Assembly (NCBI GenBank): GCA_045616665.1
Contig: JAZLHE010000095.1
Span: forward strand, 1-64,000
Direction: 5' to 3'
Source of the DNA: RUG11690 sp045616665
GTDB lineage: Bacteria; Bacteroidota; Bacteroidia; Bacteroidales; WCHB1-69
Length of the DNA stretch: 64,000 bases
This document shows positions 16,889 to 24,647 of the stretch, in pieces. Made by a program: the position numbers and the translations under genes. The stretch's first letter is position 1, and every line of letters begins with the position of its first letter. The notes beneath the pieces are model-generated. The model did no database searches and was not told where the DNA came from. It saw nothing but the letters and a program-made list of their open reading frames with translations.

Positions 16889-18120
16889 TCTTTTTTTTGC
16901 TGTTTTTGCTGGGTAGCCTGCCTTCGATATACGCTCAAATGCGTGTCGTGGAGGTTGATAGCTTGGATTTTGTCCGCTATGAAGCCGATACCTTGGCTTT
17001 CGACAGGCAAAATTCGTTGCTGGTGCCTTTTTTTCAGCGCTTTTCGGAAGTGGTGACTTCTGGCAAGGGCAATATCAATATCGTCCATATTGGTTCTTCT
17101 CACGTGCAGGCCGGAACGCTTTCCCATACGATTAGGCGTAACCTGCTGCTTTCATATCCCGATCTGATAGCTCGACGCGGAATGATTTTCCCTTATTCCG
17201 CGGCAAATAAATGCAATAATCCCGCGGATTATAAGGTGAAACGCTCTTGTGAGTTCCAGCTGATTCGCAATGTGTATCAGGAGCATCCCGTGCCGTTGGG
17301 CGTGACGGGTATTTCTGTTTATGTTGAAAATCAGCCGGCGGAAATCAAGATGATGTCCAATGATACGGATTTGACGTTCAGCACCACCAGAATTGTCGTC
17401 TTGGGCGAATCAGACAGCAATAAGGTTATTCCCTGGATTCGCTTGGACACGTCGTTCTTTTATCCTGTCATCAAGGATTTTGAACAGCGCCGTTTCGTCT
17501 TCGAGGTTCCCGAAGTCCCCGATTCCTTTGCCGTGGTGATGCCTTGCGATTCGGGTCAACGCTTTGCCCTGACCGGCGTGTTGCTCGACAACGACAACCC
17601 CGGACTCACTTTCCATTCCATTGGCGTAAACGGAGCCGATTTGGATGATTACCTGCGCTGCCCGTATTTTCAAACGGACCTGGAATTGCTGCAGGCGGAT
17701 ATGGTGATTTTCGGTATCGGAATCAACGATGCCAATGCGCCCAATTTCGATATGCAGGTTTTTGAAAATCGATATTTACAACTGATAAAAAAAATACAAA
17801 ACGAGAATCCCGACTGCGCATTTGTCTTCATTACCAATAATGATTCGTACAAAAAGATATCCAGACGGAAATATGCGGTTAACAAGAATAATCTGAAGGC
17901 TCGGGAAGTGGCGTATCGTTTGGCGGAAAAAACGCGTGGCGCTGTTTGGGACCAGTTTGACATTATGGGCGGCCTCGAGTCGATGGACCAATGGCGCATT
18001 AATGGATACGCTCAAACCGATAGAATCCATTTTACGGTAAAAGGTTACCGCTTGCTCGGCAATCTTTTTTTCAATGCCTTCCTTGACGCCTGCAAAGACG
18101 TCACCGATTCGAAAAACTAA
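16873..18120 (+). CDS. SGNH-like exported protein (second of the pair)
   Basis: 415 residues. Signal peptide MDRKLVFFLLFLLGSLPSIYA. The fold resembles its upstream neighbour: NIVHIGSSHVQAGTL (GSS at 74-76 in place of GDS), MVIFGIGINDAN (Asn block) and DRIHFTVKGYRLLGNLFFNA (Asp-His block). The nucleophile serine remains available, but the Asp-to-Ser change in block I is a deviation. Likely periplasmic esterase or acyltransferase; substrate unknown. Translational coupling to the first SGNH gene implies joint function. Confidence 0.78.
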   Translation: MDRKLVFFLLFLLGSLPSIYAQMRVVEVDSLDFVRYEADTLAFDRQNSLLVPFFQRFSEVVTSGKGNINIVHIGSSHVQAGTLSHTIRRNLLLSYPDLIARRGMIFPYSAANKCNNPADYKVKRSCEFQLIRNVYQEHPVPLGVTGISVYVENQPAEIKMMSNDTDLTFSTTRIVVLGESDSNKVIPWIRLDTSFFYPVIKDFEQRRFVFEVPEVPDSFAVVMPCDSGQRFALTGVLLDNDNPGLTFHSIGVNGADLDDYLRCPYFQTDLELLQADMVIFGIGINDANAPNFDMQVFENRYLQLIKKIQNENPDCAFVFITNNDSYKKISRRKYAVNKNNLKAREVAYRLAEKTRGAVWDQFDIMGGLESMDQWRINGYAQTDRIHFTVKGYRLLGNLFFNAFLDACKDVTDSKN

Positions 18121-18266
18121 TAGACAATCAAAAAACTGCCCGTTTGGTCACGCAATTCGCTTAATAGGATAGAGTGCTTGTGTCAGCTATATTTCTTGAT
18201 AATGCCAATACAAGCCCAAAATGTATAATTCTTGAAATTTTTGCTGGATACTAATAATAAATTATG

Positions 18267-18300
18267 TATCTTTACAAAATGAACAAATAAAATATTTTTG
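18267..18300 (+). promoter_or_regulatory. Two candidate -7 boxes upstream of nagB-lmbE
   Basis: TATCTTTA at 18267-18274 and a perfect TATTTTTG at 18293-18300 precede the ATG at 18329. The second would give a leader of about 20 bases. The preceding 145 bases after the SGNH gene show no gene. Confidence 0.55.
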
Positions 18301-18328
18301 TTTGTAACTATTTGTAAAGCTGTAATTT

Positions 18329-20674
18329 ATGGATGTGAAAATGGGTTCGGAAATGACAAATTTGGATTCAATGGTGGAAAAATCATTCCAAAAGGAGTCT
18401 GGAATTGGACAAATGTCCACGACCACGCCTTACGTGGTGACCGACAGCGTACAAAAACTCGGACTGCTAATGGCTTTGCGTTTTATCGAATGGGTAAGCC
18501 AAAATCCACGGGGGGTCATCAGTCTTCCCACAGGAAAAACGCCACAATATTTTATACATTATGTCCATAAAATTATGGATGGATGGCAGACCGAGACCAT
18601 TCAGAAGTTGCTTGAAAAATACGGTCTCGGTCATATTGAAAAACCAAGTTTTCAAAACTTGCATTTTGTGCAGATGGATGAGTTTTATCCCATCAATCCT
18701 GCCCAACATAATTCATTTTGTCATTATGTCACAGAGAATTATGTCAAAGGATTTGGACTTGATCCGAAAAATGTCCTGCTGATGAATTCTGACGACATTG
18801 CCTTGGCAGATGGACGTCCTTTTGCGGAAGTTTTTCCTGATTTGTATGTGGATTTGAGTTTGCGATATCGTCAACCGCTGAATCCGTTGGAAGAAACACA
18901 GATGCGTTCTATCTTTATGATTGAGGATTGGTGTGCACGCTATGAGGAAAAGATTCGTGAATGGGGCGGTATCGGCTTTTTCTTGTGTCCGATTGGCACC
19001 GACGGTCGATTGGCTTTCAATGTTTGTGGTTCCAATTCCAATTCTGTGACGCGGCTTACCGAAACCAATTACGCGGCTCAAGCCGATGCCGCTTCCGACT
19101 TGGGCGGTTTGAGCGTGTCGAAAAAACGTCTTGTGTTAACCATTGGCTTGCAGACGATTACGGCTAATCCCGAAGCCGTTGCCATTGCATACGCGGCAGG
19201 GGAGGCCAATGCGAAAATGGTGCAGTGTTCCCTTGAATCACCGGTGACGGCCAATTATCCGGCCACCGTGTTGCAACGCCTGAAAAATGGCCGATTCTTC
19301 CTGACCACCGGCTCCGCTTCCAAATTACACGATTCCTACGATCGCTATTTCGATTCCAAGAATTGGTCTTTTGAAAAGACCGAACGCGCTGTCCTTGGCT
19401 TGTGCAAAAAGCTGGACCGCTATGCGCATAATTTGACTTTGCAGGACTTGCAAGACGATATCTATTGTCAGCGAATCCCCAACTTGAGTCTAAACGTAGT
19501 ACAGGAAGTGATTGACGATGTCCGGCATAAATTGGAAAACGGATGCCGTACTTTCGATTCAGAGCACTTCTATATTACAGGTCCGCACCACGATGATATT
19601 ATGTTGGGAATCCAACCGTTGATTTCCAGACAGTTGCGTTCCTCTACCAACCAAGTCCACTTCGCCGTGATGACTTCAGGTTTTAATTCGGTTACCAATA
19701 ATTTTTTGATAGAAGCGATGGAAGACACGCTGGATTTTCTTCGTAAAGATGAAATACAGATGATTCATTATCCTGATTTTTTCTGCTGCGGCTACCAAAT
19801 GAAGTATGACAAGGACGTGTCTCATTATCTTGATAATGCTGCACGCAAGAATCCATACGAAATGCGGCGCGGTTTCTGTCACCGTTTGCTGCGAAACGCG
19901 GTTGGTTTGTGGAAATTGCAAAATGCGGATGACCTGATTCAGCGTTTCAAGTCTGAAATCGAAATCCTGAAAAACAGTTACGATGGCGAGAAAAATTCCC
20001 CTGAAATTCAAAAGTTGAAAGGTTCGGTGCGCGAATTTGAAGAGGAACTCTTATGGGCTTATATGGGGGTTCCGGTTAAGAATATCCACCATCTGCGCCT
20101 GGGCTTCTATCAAAGCGCCTTGTTTGAGGAAGGTCCCAATGTGGAACGTGACGTGATGCCTATTTTGCGACAGCTCAGGACGTTGAATCCAAGCGTGCTG
20201 GCCGTGGTCGTTGACCCGGAAGGCATTGGTCCCGATACGCATTACAAGGTGCTGCAAAGTGTGGCAAAGGCCGTGGAATTGTGGAGTAGGGAAACCGACT
20301 TGTCACAGCTTAAAATTTGGGGCTATCGCAATGTGTGGTTCACTTTCCATCTGGCAGAAGCCAATGCCTTGGTACCCGTTTCCCTCAACTCTTGTGCCGT
20401 CCTTGAACAGTCTTTCAAGACGAGTTACCTGACCCAGGTAAAAGCCGAATTTCCAAGTCCCAGCTTTGACGGTCCCTTTAGCGAGCTGGCAGAGAGTATT
20501 TGGGGCGAACAACTCAAGGAGGTACAGCTGATTTTGGGAAAGGATTTTTTCTACGAAAACATCAAACCTCTCATTCGCGCCACTCACGGCTTGATTTACT
20601 TGAAAGAAATGAATGTCACCGAATTCCTCTCTATGGCACAGCAAATCAAAAAGGTAAACCATACCGATGAATGA
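18329..20674 (+). CDS. Glucosamine-6-phosphate deaminase-like protein fused to LmbE/PIG-L deacetylase domain
   Basis: 781 residues. The N-terminal half is NagB-like: ISLPTGKTPQYF (phosphate loop), HFVQMDEFYPI (active-site Asp region), and IGFFLCPIGTDGRLAFN, where classical NagB has a GxGxDGHIAFN motif. The C-terminal half (from about 410) carries the LmbE/PIG-L zinc motif PHHDDIMLG (about 418-425). NagB converts glucosamine-6-phosphate to fructose-6-phosphate and ammonia; LmbE-like enzymes remove N-acetyl groups from sugars. Bacteroides species have a similar NagB-LmbE protein of about 660 residues; this one is longer. In the catalytic loop the usual His is replaced (DGRLAFN), which may alter activity. 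Cytoplasmic. Confidence 0.88.
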   Translation: MDVKMGSEMTNLDSMVEKSFQKESGIGQMSTTTPYVVTDSVQKLGLLMALRFIEWVSQNPRGVISLPTGKTPQYFIHYVHKIMDGWQTETIQKLLEKYGLGHIEKPSFQNLHFVQMDEFYPINPAQHNSFCHYVTENYVKGFGLDPKNVLLMNSDDIALADGRPFAEVFPDLYVDLSLRYRQPLNPLEETQMRSIFMIEDWCARYEEKIREWGGIGFFLCPIGTDGRLAFNVCGSNSNSVTRLTETNYAAQADAASDLGGLSVSKKRLVLTIGLQTITANPEAVAIAYAAGEANAKMVQCSLESPVTANYPATVLQRLKNGRFFLTTGSASKLHDSYDRYFDSKNWSFEKTERAVLGLCKKLDRYAHNLTLQDLQDDIYCQRIPNLSLNVVQEVIDDVRHKLENGCRTFDSEHFYITGPHHDDIMLGIQPLISRQLRSSTNQVHFAVMTSGFNSVTNNFLIEAMEDTLDFLRKDEIQMIHYPDFFCCGYQMKYDKDVSHYLDNAARKNPYEMRRGFCHRLLRNAVGLWKLQNADDLIQRFKSEIEILKNSYDGEKNSPEIQKLKGSVREFEEELLWAYMGVPVKNIHHLRLGFYQSALFEEGPNVERDVMPILRQLRTLNPSVLAVVVDPEGIGPDTHYKVLQSVAKAVELWSRETDLSQLKIWGYRNVWFTFHLAEANALVPVSLNSCAVLEQSFKTSYLTQVKAEFPSPSFDGPFSELAESIWGEQLKEVQLILGKDFFYENIKPLIRATHGLIYLKEMNVTEFLSMAQQIKKVNHTDE

Positions 20675-20712
20675 TGGTTGGTGTGGCATAAAATGCTTGA
20701 TATAAAAAAACG

Positions 20713-20720
20713 TAAATTTG
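20713..20720 (+). promoter_or_regulatory. -7 box TAAATTTG of pdxJ
   Basis: Matches TAnnTTTG 14 bases before the chosen pdxJ ATG at 20735. It argues against the upstream start at 20678, which would lie before the transcription start. Confidence 0.6.
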
Positions 20721-20734
20721 CAAAAAATATAATT

Positions 20735-21457
20735 ATGAAAAATAATACCAGACTAAGTGTCAATGTGAATAAGATTGCCACTTTGCGCAATGCCCGCGGG
20801 GGCAATGTGCCTAATGTGGTGACAGTGGCAATGGATTGCGAACGATTTGGTGCACAGGGAATCACCGTGCATCCAAGACCCGATGAACGGCATATCCGTT
20901 ATCAGGATGTTTATGACTTGAAGAAGGTCGTGACGACTGAATTCAATATCGAAGGTTATCCGTCGGAAAAGTTTATCGATTTGGTTTTGGATGTGAAACC
21001 GACCCAGGTGACCTTGGTGCCAGATCCGCCCGAAGCGTTGACTTCCAACGCGGGTTGGGATACGGTGGCGAATGCCCATTTTTTGACCAGGATTATCGAG
21101 GATTTTCATCACGAAGGAATCAGAACCAGCATTTTTGTGAACGCTGAGACTGAAATGATTGCCGCTGCCAAGGCAACGGGAACAGATAGGGTAGAACTCT
21201 ATACCGAAAGTTATGCCAGAAACTTTCCCGATGATCCGGAAGGTGCTATCGCTGCTTTCGTTGCTGCCGCCAAAGAGGCGAAAAAGCAGGGTATCGGTCT
21301 GAATGCCGGTCACGACTTGTCTTTGGCAAATTTGAAATACTTTAATCGCAATATCCCCGGATTGCTTGAGGTTTCTATCGGTCACGCCTTGATTTGCGAT
21401 GCCTTGTATCTCGGTCTGGAAAAAACCATTAAGAGTTATTTGAGACAGTTGAAATAG
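20735..21457 (+). CDS. pdxJ: Pyridoxine 5'-phosphate synthase
   Basis: 240 residues. Catalyses the last ring-closing step of de novo vitamin B6 synthesis, joining 3-amino-2-oxopropyl phosphate and 1-deoxyxylulose 5-phosphate. Family landmarks: RLSVNVNKIATLRNARG (active-site His of most PdxJ is near DHVATLRNAR; here it reads NKIATLRNAR), GAQGITVHPRPDERHI, VTLVPDPPEALTSNAGWD, FVNAETEMI, VELYTESYA, GLNAGHDLSLAN and the C-terminal EVSIGHALICDAL. TIM-barrel length is normal. pdxA and dxs are not nearby. Probably its own short transcript continuing into fabD (42-base gap). Confidence 0.95.
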   Translation: MKNNTRLSVNVNKIATLRNARGGNVPNVVTVAMDCERFGAQGITVHPRPDERHIRYQDVYDLKKVVTTEFNIEGYPSEKFIDLVLDVKPTQVTLVPDPPEALTSNAGWDTVANAHFLTRIIEDFHHEGIRTSIFVNAETEMIAAAKATGTDRVELYTESYARNFPDDPEGAIAAFVAAAKEAKKQGIGLNAGHDLSLANLKYFNRNIPGLLEVSIGHALICDALYLGLEKTIKSYLRQLK

Positions 21458-21499
21458 TAATCTGAAAACTAACCCCTAAATTCTAATTCCTAATTCAAG

Positions 21500-22354
21500 A
21501 TGAAGAGAGCATACGTTTTCCCCGGTCAGGGAGCGCAGACTCCTGGTATGGGCAAGGATTTATATGATAATTCACCTTTGGCTAAAAGTTTGTTTGAGCA
21601 GGCCAACGACATTTTGGGATTCCGCATTACGGACATTATGTTTGAGGGCGATGAGGAGGACCTTAAACAAACTCGGGTGACCCAGCCCGCCATATTTCTG
21701 CATTCTGTGATTGCCGCCCGGATTTTGAACGATTTTCTGCCTGATATGGTGGCAGGTCATTCCCTGGGTGAGTTTTCGGCCTTGACAGCCATCGGTGCCC
21801 TGTCTTTTGAGGACGGTCTTGCCTTGGTGGCCAAACGTGCCGCCGCTATGCAAAAGGCCTGCGAGTCTCGTCCGTCAACGATGGCGGCTGTCGTGGGTGG
21901 CTCTGTGGAAGTGGTGGAAGAGGCGTGTGCCTCCGTTACTGACGAAGTGGTTGTGCCCGCCAATTTCAATTGTCCCGGACAAATTGCCATTTCCGGTACC
22001 GAAGAAGGAATACGTAAGGCATCGGAAATGATGAAGGACAAGGTGAAGAGGGTGCTCCCGCTTAAAGTGGGTGGCGCTTTCCATTCGCCCTTGATGGAAC
22101 CGGCACGTGTCGAATTGGCAGATGCCATTCATCTGGCTTCCTTCAAAACGCCCGTCTGTCCCATCTATCAAAACGTGGACGCCCAGCCGCATACCGATCC
22201 CTTTGAAATCAAATGCAATTTAATCGCCCAGCTTACTTCGCCTGTCTGCTGGACCCAGTCTGTGCAAAGAATGATTGCAGATGGAGCGGAGGAATTTGTA
22301 GAACTCGGTCCCGGAACTGTACTTACCGGCCTTATTAAACGTATTAGAAAATAG
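21500..22354 (+). CDS. fabD: Malonyl-CoA:ACP transacylase
   Basis: 284 residues, normal for FabD. Transfers malonyl groups from CoA to acyl carrier protein for fatty-acid elongation in the cytoplasm. Signatures: YVFPGQGAQTPGMGKDLY at the N-terminus, VTQPAIFLHS, the nucleophile elbow GHSLGEFSAL, the active-site His in VGGAFHSPLMEPA, and the C-terminal FVELGPGTVLTGLIKR. The start is the only plausible ATG. It stands apart from other fab genes; the groSL regulatory region follows. Confidence 0.97.
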   Translation: MKRAYVFPGQGAQTPGMGKDLYDNSPLAKSLFEQANDILGFRITDIMFEGDEEDLKQTRVTQPAIFLHSVIAARILNDFLPDMVAGHSLGEFSALTAIGALSFEDGLALVAKRAAAMQKACESRPSTMAAVVGGSVEVVEEACASVTDEVVVPANFNCPGQIAISGTEEGIRKASEMMKDKVKRVLPLKVGGAFHSPLMEPARVELADAIHLASFKTPVCPIYQNVDAQPHTDPFEIKCNLIAQLTSPVCWTQSVQRMIADGAEEFVELGPGTVLTGLIKRIRK

Positions 22355-22431
22355 GTTGGATTGAAACCCAATTTGAAAAAGCCACGGCAGAAGCTTCTAT
22401 TCTAACGCACGTGCAGGTTGTCCTCTATAAT

Positions 22432-22448
22432 ACTGACAAAATGTCAGT
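22432..22448. promoter_or_regulatory. Perfect 7+3+7 palindrome upstream of groSL
   Basis: ACTGACA-AAA-TGTCAGT is a perfect inverted repeat centred 20 bases upstream of the -24 GG of the sigma-54 type promoter. It has the form of a dimeric regulator site. It is not the CIRCE element of HrcA (TTAGCACTC-N9-GAGTGCTAA). Confidence 0.7.
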
Positions 22449-22456
22449 CTGCTGAT

Positions 22457-22473
22457 TTGGCACGGAATTTGCT
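22457..22473 (+). promoter_or_regulatory. Sigma-54 (-24/-12) promoter of groSL
   Basis: TTGGCACGGAATTTGCT fits the sigma-54 consensus TTGGCACG-N4-TTGCW exactly, with GG and GC elements at the required spacing. The predicted start is near 22484, about 70 bases before the groS ATG. No rpoN or enhancer-binding-protein gene is in the window. Confidence 0.75.
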
Positions 22474-22553
22474 AAATGAAAATTGTTGCTTATCATTTGT
22501 TAATGATAAAGACATAAAAGATAAATTGATAAAATAACCAAATAATTAAAAAA

Positions 22554-22829
22554 ATGAAAATGAACATTAAACCATTGGCAGACAGAGTTTTAGTAAAACC
22601 TGCCGAAGCAGAAGTGAAAACGGCTGGCGGAATAATTATTCCCGACACCGCCAAGGAAAAACCTCAAAAGGGTACAGTTGTGGCCGTTGGTCCTGGTAAA
22701 AAGGATGAACCTATGACGTTGAAGGTGAATGATACCGTCCTTTATGGTAAATATTCTGGTACGGAAATCCAATACGAAGGAGAAACCTACCTGATGATGA
22801 AGGAAAGCGACATTTACGCAACACTTTAA
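22554..22829 (+). CDS. groS: Co-chaperonin GroES
   Basis: 91 residues. Forms the heptameric lid on GroEL and helps release folded substrates into the cytosol. Visible: NIKPLADRVLVKP at the start, the mobile loop EAEVKTAGGIIIPDTAKEKP, and the core VVAVGPGKK...VNDTVLYGKYSGTEI. An ATG at 22560 (MNIKPLADR) is an alternative start by two codons. Directly upstream of groL (43-base gap) in the usual order. Regulation appears to run through the sigma-54 type promoter and palindrome in 22432-22473. Confidence 0.97.
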   Translation: MKMNIKPLADRVLVKPAEAEVKTAGGIIIPDTAKEKPQKGTVVAVGPGKKDEPMTLKVNDTVLYGKYSGTEIQYEGETYLMMKESDIYATL

Positions 22830-22872
22830 TATTCAGTTTGTTAATAATTAAAACATTTAAATAATAGAAACT

Positions 22873-24510
22873 ATGGCAAAAGATATTTTATATGATTGGG
22901 ATGCTCGCGAGGGCTTAAAAAAAGGTGTTGACTCTTTGGCAAACGCCGTAAAGGTAACCCTTGGACCTAAAGGCAGAAATGTCATTATTGATAAAAAATT
23001 CGGTGCTCCTCAGATTACCAAGGACGGTGTTTCTGTGGCAAAGGAAATTGAATTGAAGGATCCCGTTGAAAATATGGGTGCCCAAATGGTGAAGGAAGTA
23101 GCTTCCAAAACCAACGACCAGGCCGGTGACGGTACTACAACGGCCACGGTTTTGGCTCAGATTATTTTCAATACAGGTCTCAAAAACGTTACTGCCGGTG
23201 CCAATCCTATGGATTTGAAGCGCGGTATCGACTTGGCTGTGGCCAAAGTTGTTGAAAGTTTGAGAAAACAATCGGAATCAGTCGGCGATAGTCACGAAAA
23301 GATTGAACAAGTTGCCACTATTTCTGCCAACAACGATAAGAAAGTCGGTGAAATTATTGCCGAAGCTATGCGTAAGGTTAAAAAAGAAGGCGTTATCACC
23401 ATCGAAGAGGCCAAAGGTACCGAAACCAATGTTAAGATTGTGGAAGGTATGCAGTTTGACAGGGGATATATTTCTCCTTATTTCGTTACAGATGCCGAAA
23501 AGATGGAAACCGTTTATGAAAATCCTTTCATTCTGATTTACGACAAGAAAATCAGCAATATGAAGGAATTTTTGCCTGTTTTGGAAAAGGTTGTCCAGAC
23601 AGGTCGTCCATTATTGGTTATTTCCGAAGATGTTGAAAGTGAAGCTTTGGCTACTCTCGTTGTCAACCGTCTCCGTGGAGGTTTGAAGATTGTGGCAGTC
23701 AAGGCTCCTGGCTTTGGCGACAGAAGAAAGGAAATGTTGGAAGATATCGCTATTTTGACTGGTGGTTTGGTCATCAGCGAAGAAAAGGGTTTCAAATTGG
23801 AAGACACAACCCTTGAAATGCTGGGTTCAGCCGAAAAAATCACGGTGGATAAGGAAAATACCACTATCGTTAGCGGTAAAGGAGAAAAAGACCAAATCGA
23901 AGCCAGAGTTGCTCAAATCAGAGCTCAGATTGAAAAGACCAAATCTGATTATGATCGTGAAAAACTGCAGGAACGCTTGGCCAAGTTGGCAGGTGGCGTA
24001 GCTGTAATTTATGTTGGTGCCGCTTCAGAAGTTGAAATGAAGGAAAAGAAAGACCGTTACGACGATGCTTTGCACGCGACCCGCGCAGCTATCGAAGAAG
24101 GTATTATTCCCGGTGGTGGCGTTGCCTTTATCCGTTCTATCGTCGCATTGGATAAACTGAAACCAGAAAATGAAGACCAAAAGGTTGGCGTTGAAATCGT
24201 TAGACGTGCTTTGGAAGAACCTCTCCGTCAAATTGCCGCCAATGCTGGTAAAGAAGGTTCTGTTATCGTAAATGCCGTTAAGAACGGAAGAACCGATTAC
24301 GGTTACAATGCTCGTACCGGCAAGTATGAAAAAATGATTAAGGCCGGCGTTATCGACCCGACCAAGGTGGCTCGCGTGGCTATTGAAAACGCAGCTTCCA
24401 TCGCAGGTATGTTGCTGACCACCGAATGCGTGTTGGCAGAAATCAAGGAAGAAACTCCTGTTGCTCCTATGGCCGGCGGAATGCCTGGCGGAATGGGCGG
24501 TATGTATTAA
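22873..24510 (+). CDS. groL: Chaperonin GroEL
   Basis: 545 residues, full length. ATP-driven folding chamber in the cytoplasm. Nucleotide-binding and hydrolysis motifs are present: TLGPKGRNV, DGVSVAKEIEL, AGDGTTTATVLAQ (GDGTT), and the equatorial-domain GGGVAFIRS and YGYNARTGKYE. The apical domain contains the expected IYDKKISNMKEFLPVLE region. The C-terminus is the flexible GGMPGGMGGMY tail. The N-terminus reads MAKDILYDWDAREGL, slightly different from the common MAKEIKF[DN].DAR. Ends at a strong terminator. Confidence 0.98.
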   Translation: MAKDILYDWDAREGLKKGVDSLANAVKVTLGPKGRNVIIDKKFGAPQITKDGVSVAKEIELKDPVENMGAQMVKEVASKTNDQAGDGTTTATVLAQIIFNTGLKNVTAGANPMDLKRGIDLAVAKVVESLRKQSESVGDSHEKIEQVATISANNDKKVGEIIAEAMRKVKKEGVITIEEAKGTETNVKIVEGMQFDRGYISPYFVTDAEKMETVYENPFILIYDKKISNMKEFLPVLEKVVQTGRPLLVISEDVESEALATLVVNRLRGGLKIVAVKAPGFGDRRKEMLEDIAILTGGLVISEEKGFKLEDTTLEMLGSAEKITVDKENTTIVSGKGEKDQIEARVAQIRAQIEKTKSDYDREKLQERLAKLAGGVAVIYVGAASEVEMKEKKDRYDDALHATRAAIEEGIIPGGGVAFIRSIVALDKLKPENEDQKVGVEIVRRALEEPLRQIAANAGKEGSVIVNAVKNGRTDYGYNARTGKYEKMIKAGVIDPTKVARVAIENAASIAGMLLTTECVLAEIKEETPVAPMAGGMPGGMGGMY

Positions 24511-24530
24511 TAGAAGTTTTTCATTTGTTT

Positions 24531-24567
24531 CATCAAGGGCGTGCGAAAGCACGCCCTTGATGTTTTT
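24531..24567 (+). terminator. Rho-independent terminator after groL
   Basis: A 14-bp perfect stem (CATCAAGGGCGTGC with its complement) closed by a GAAA tetraloop and followed by TTTTT. It isolates groSL from the convergent restriction-modification operon. Confidence 0.93.
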
Positions 24568-24647
24568 GGGGGAGTTGCTCAATTCCGTTTTGTTGTCGTT
24601 TCAGGGATGATTTTCACAGGTTAAAAAGGAAATCTTTCTCTAACCAT

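Noticed and set aside
22355..22553. CIRCE/HrcA operator before groSL
   Set aside because: TTAGCACTC inverted repeat is absent; the palindrome present is different.
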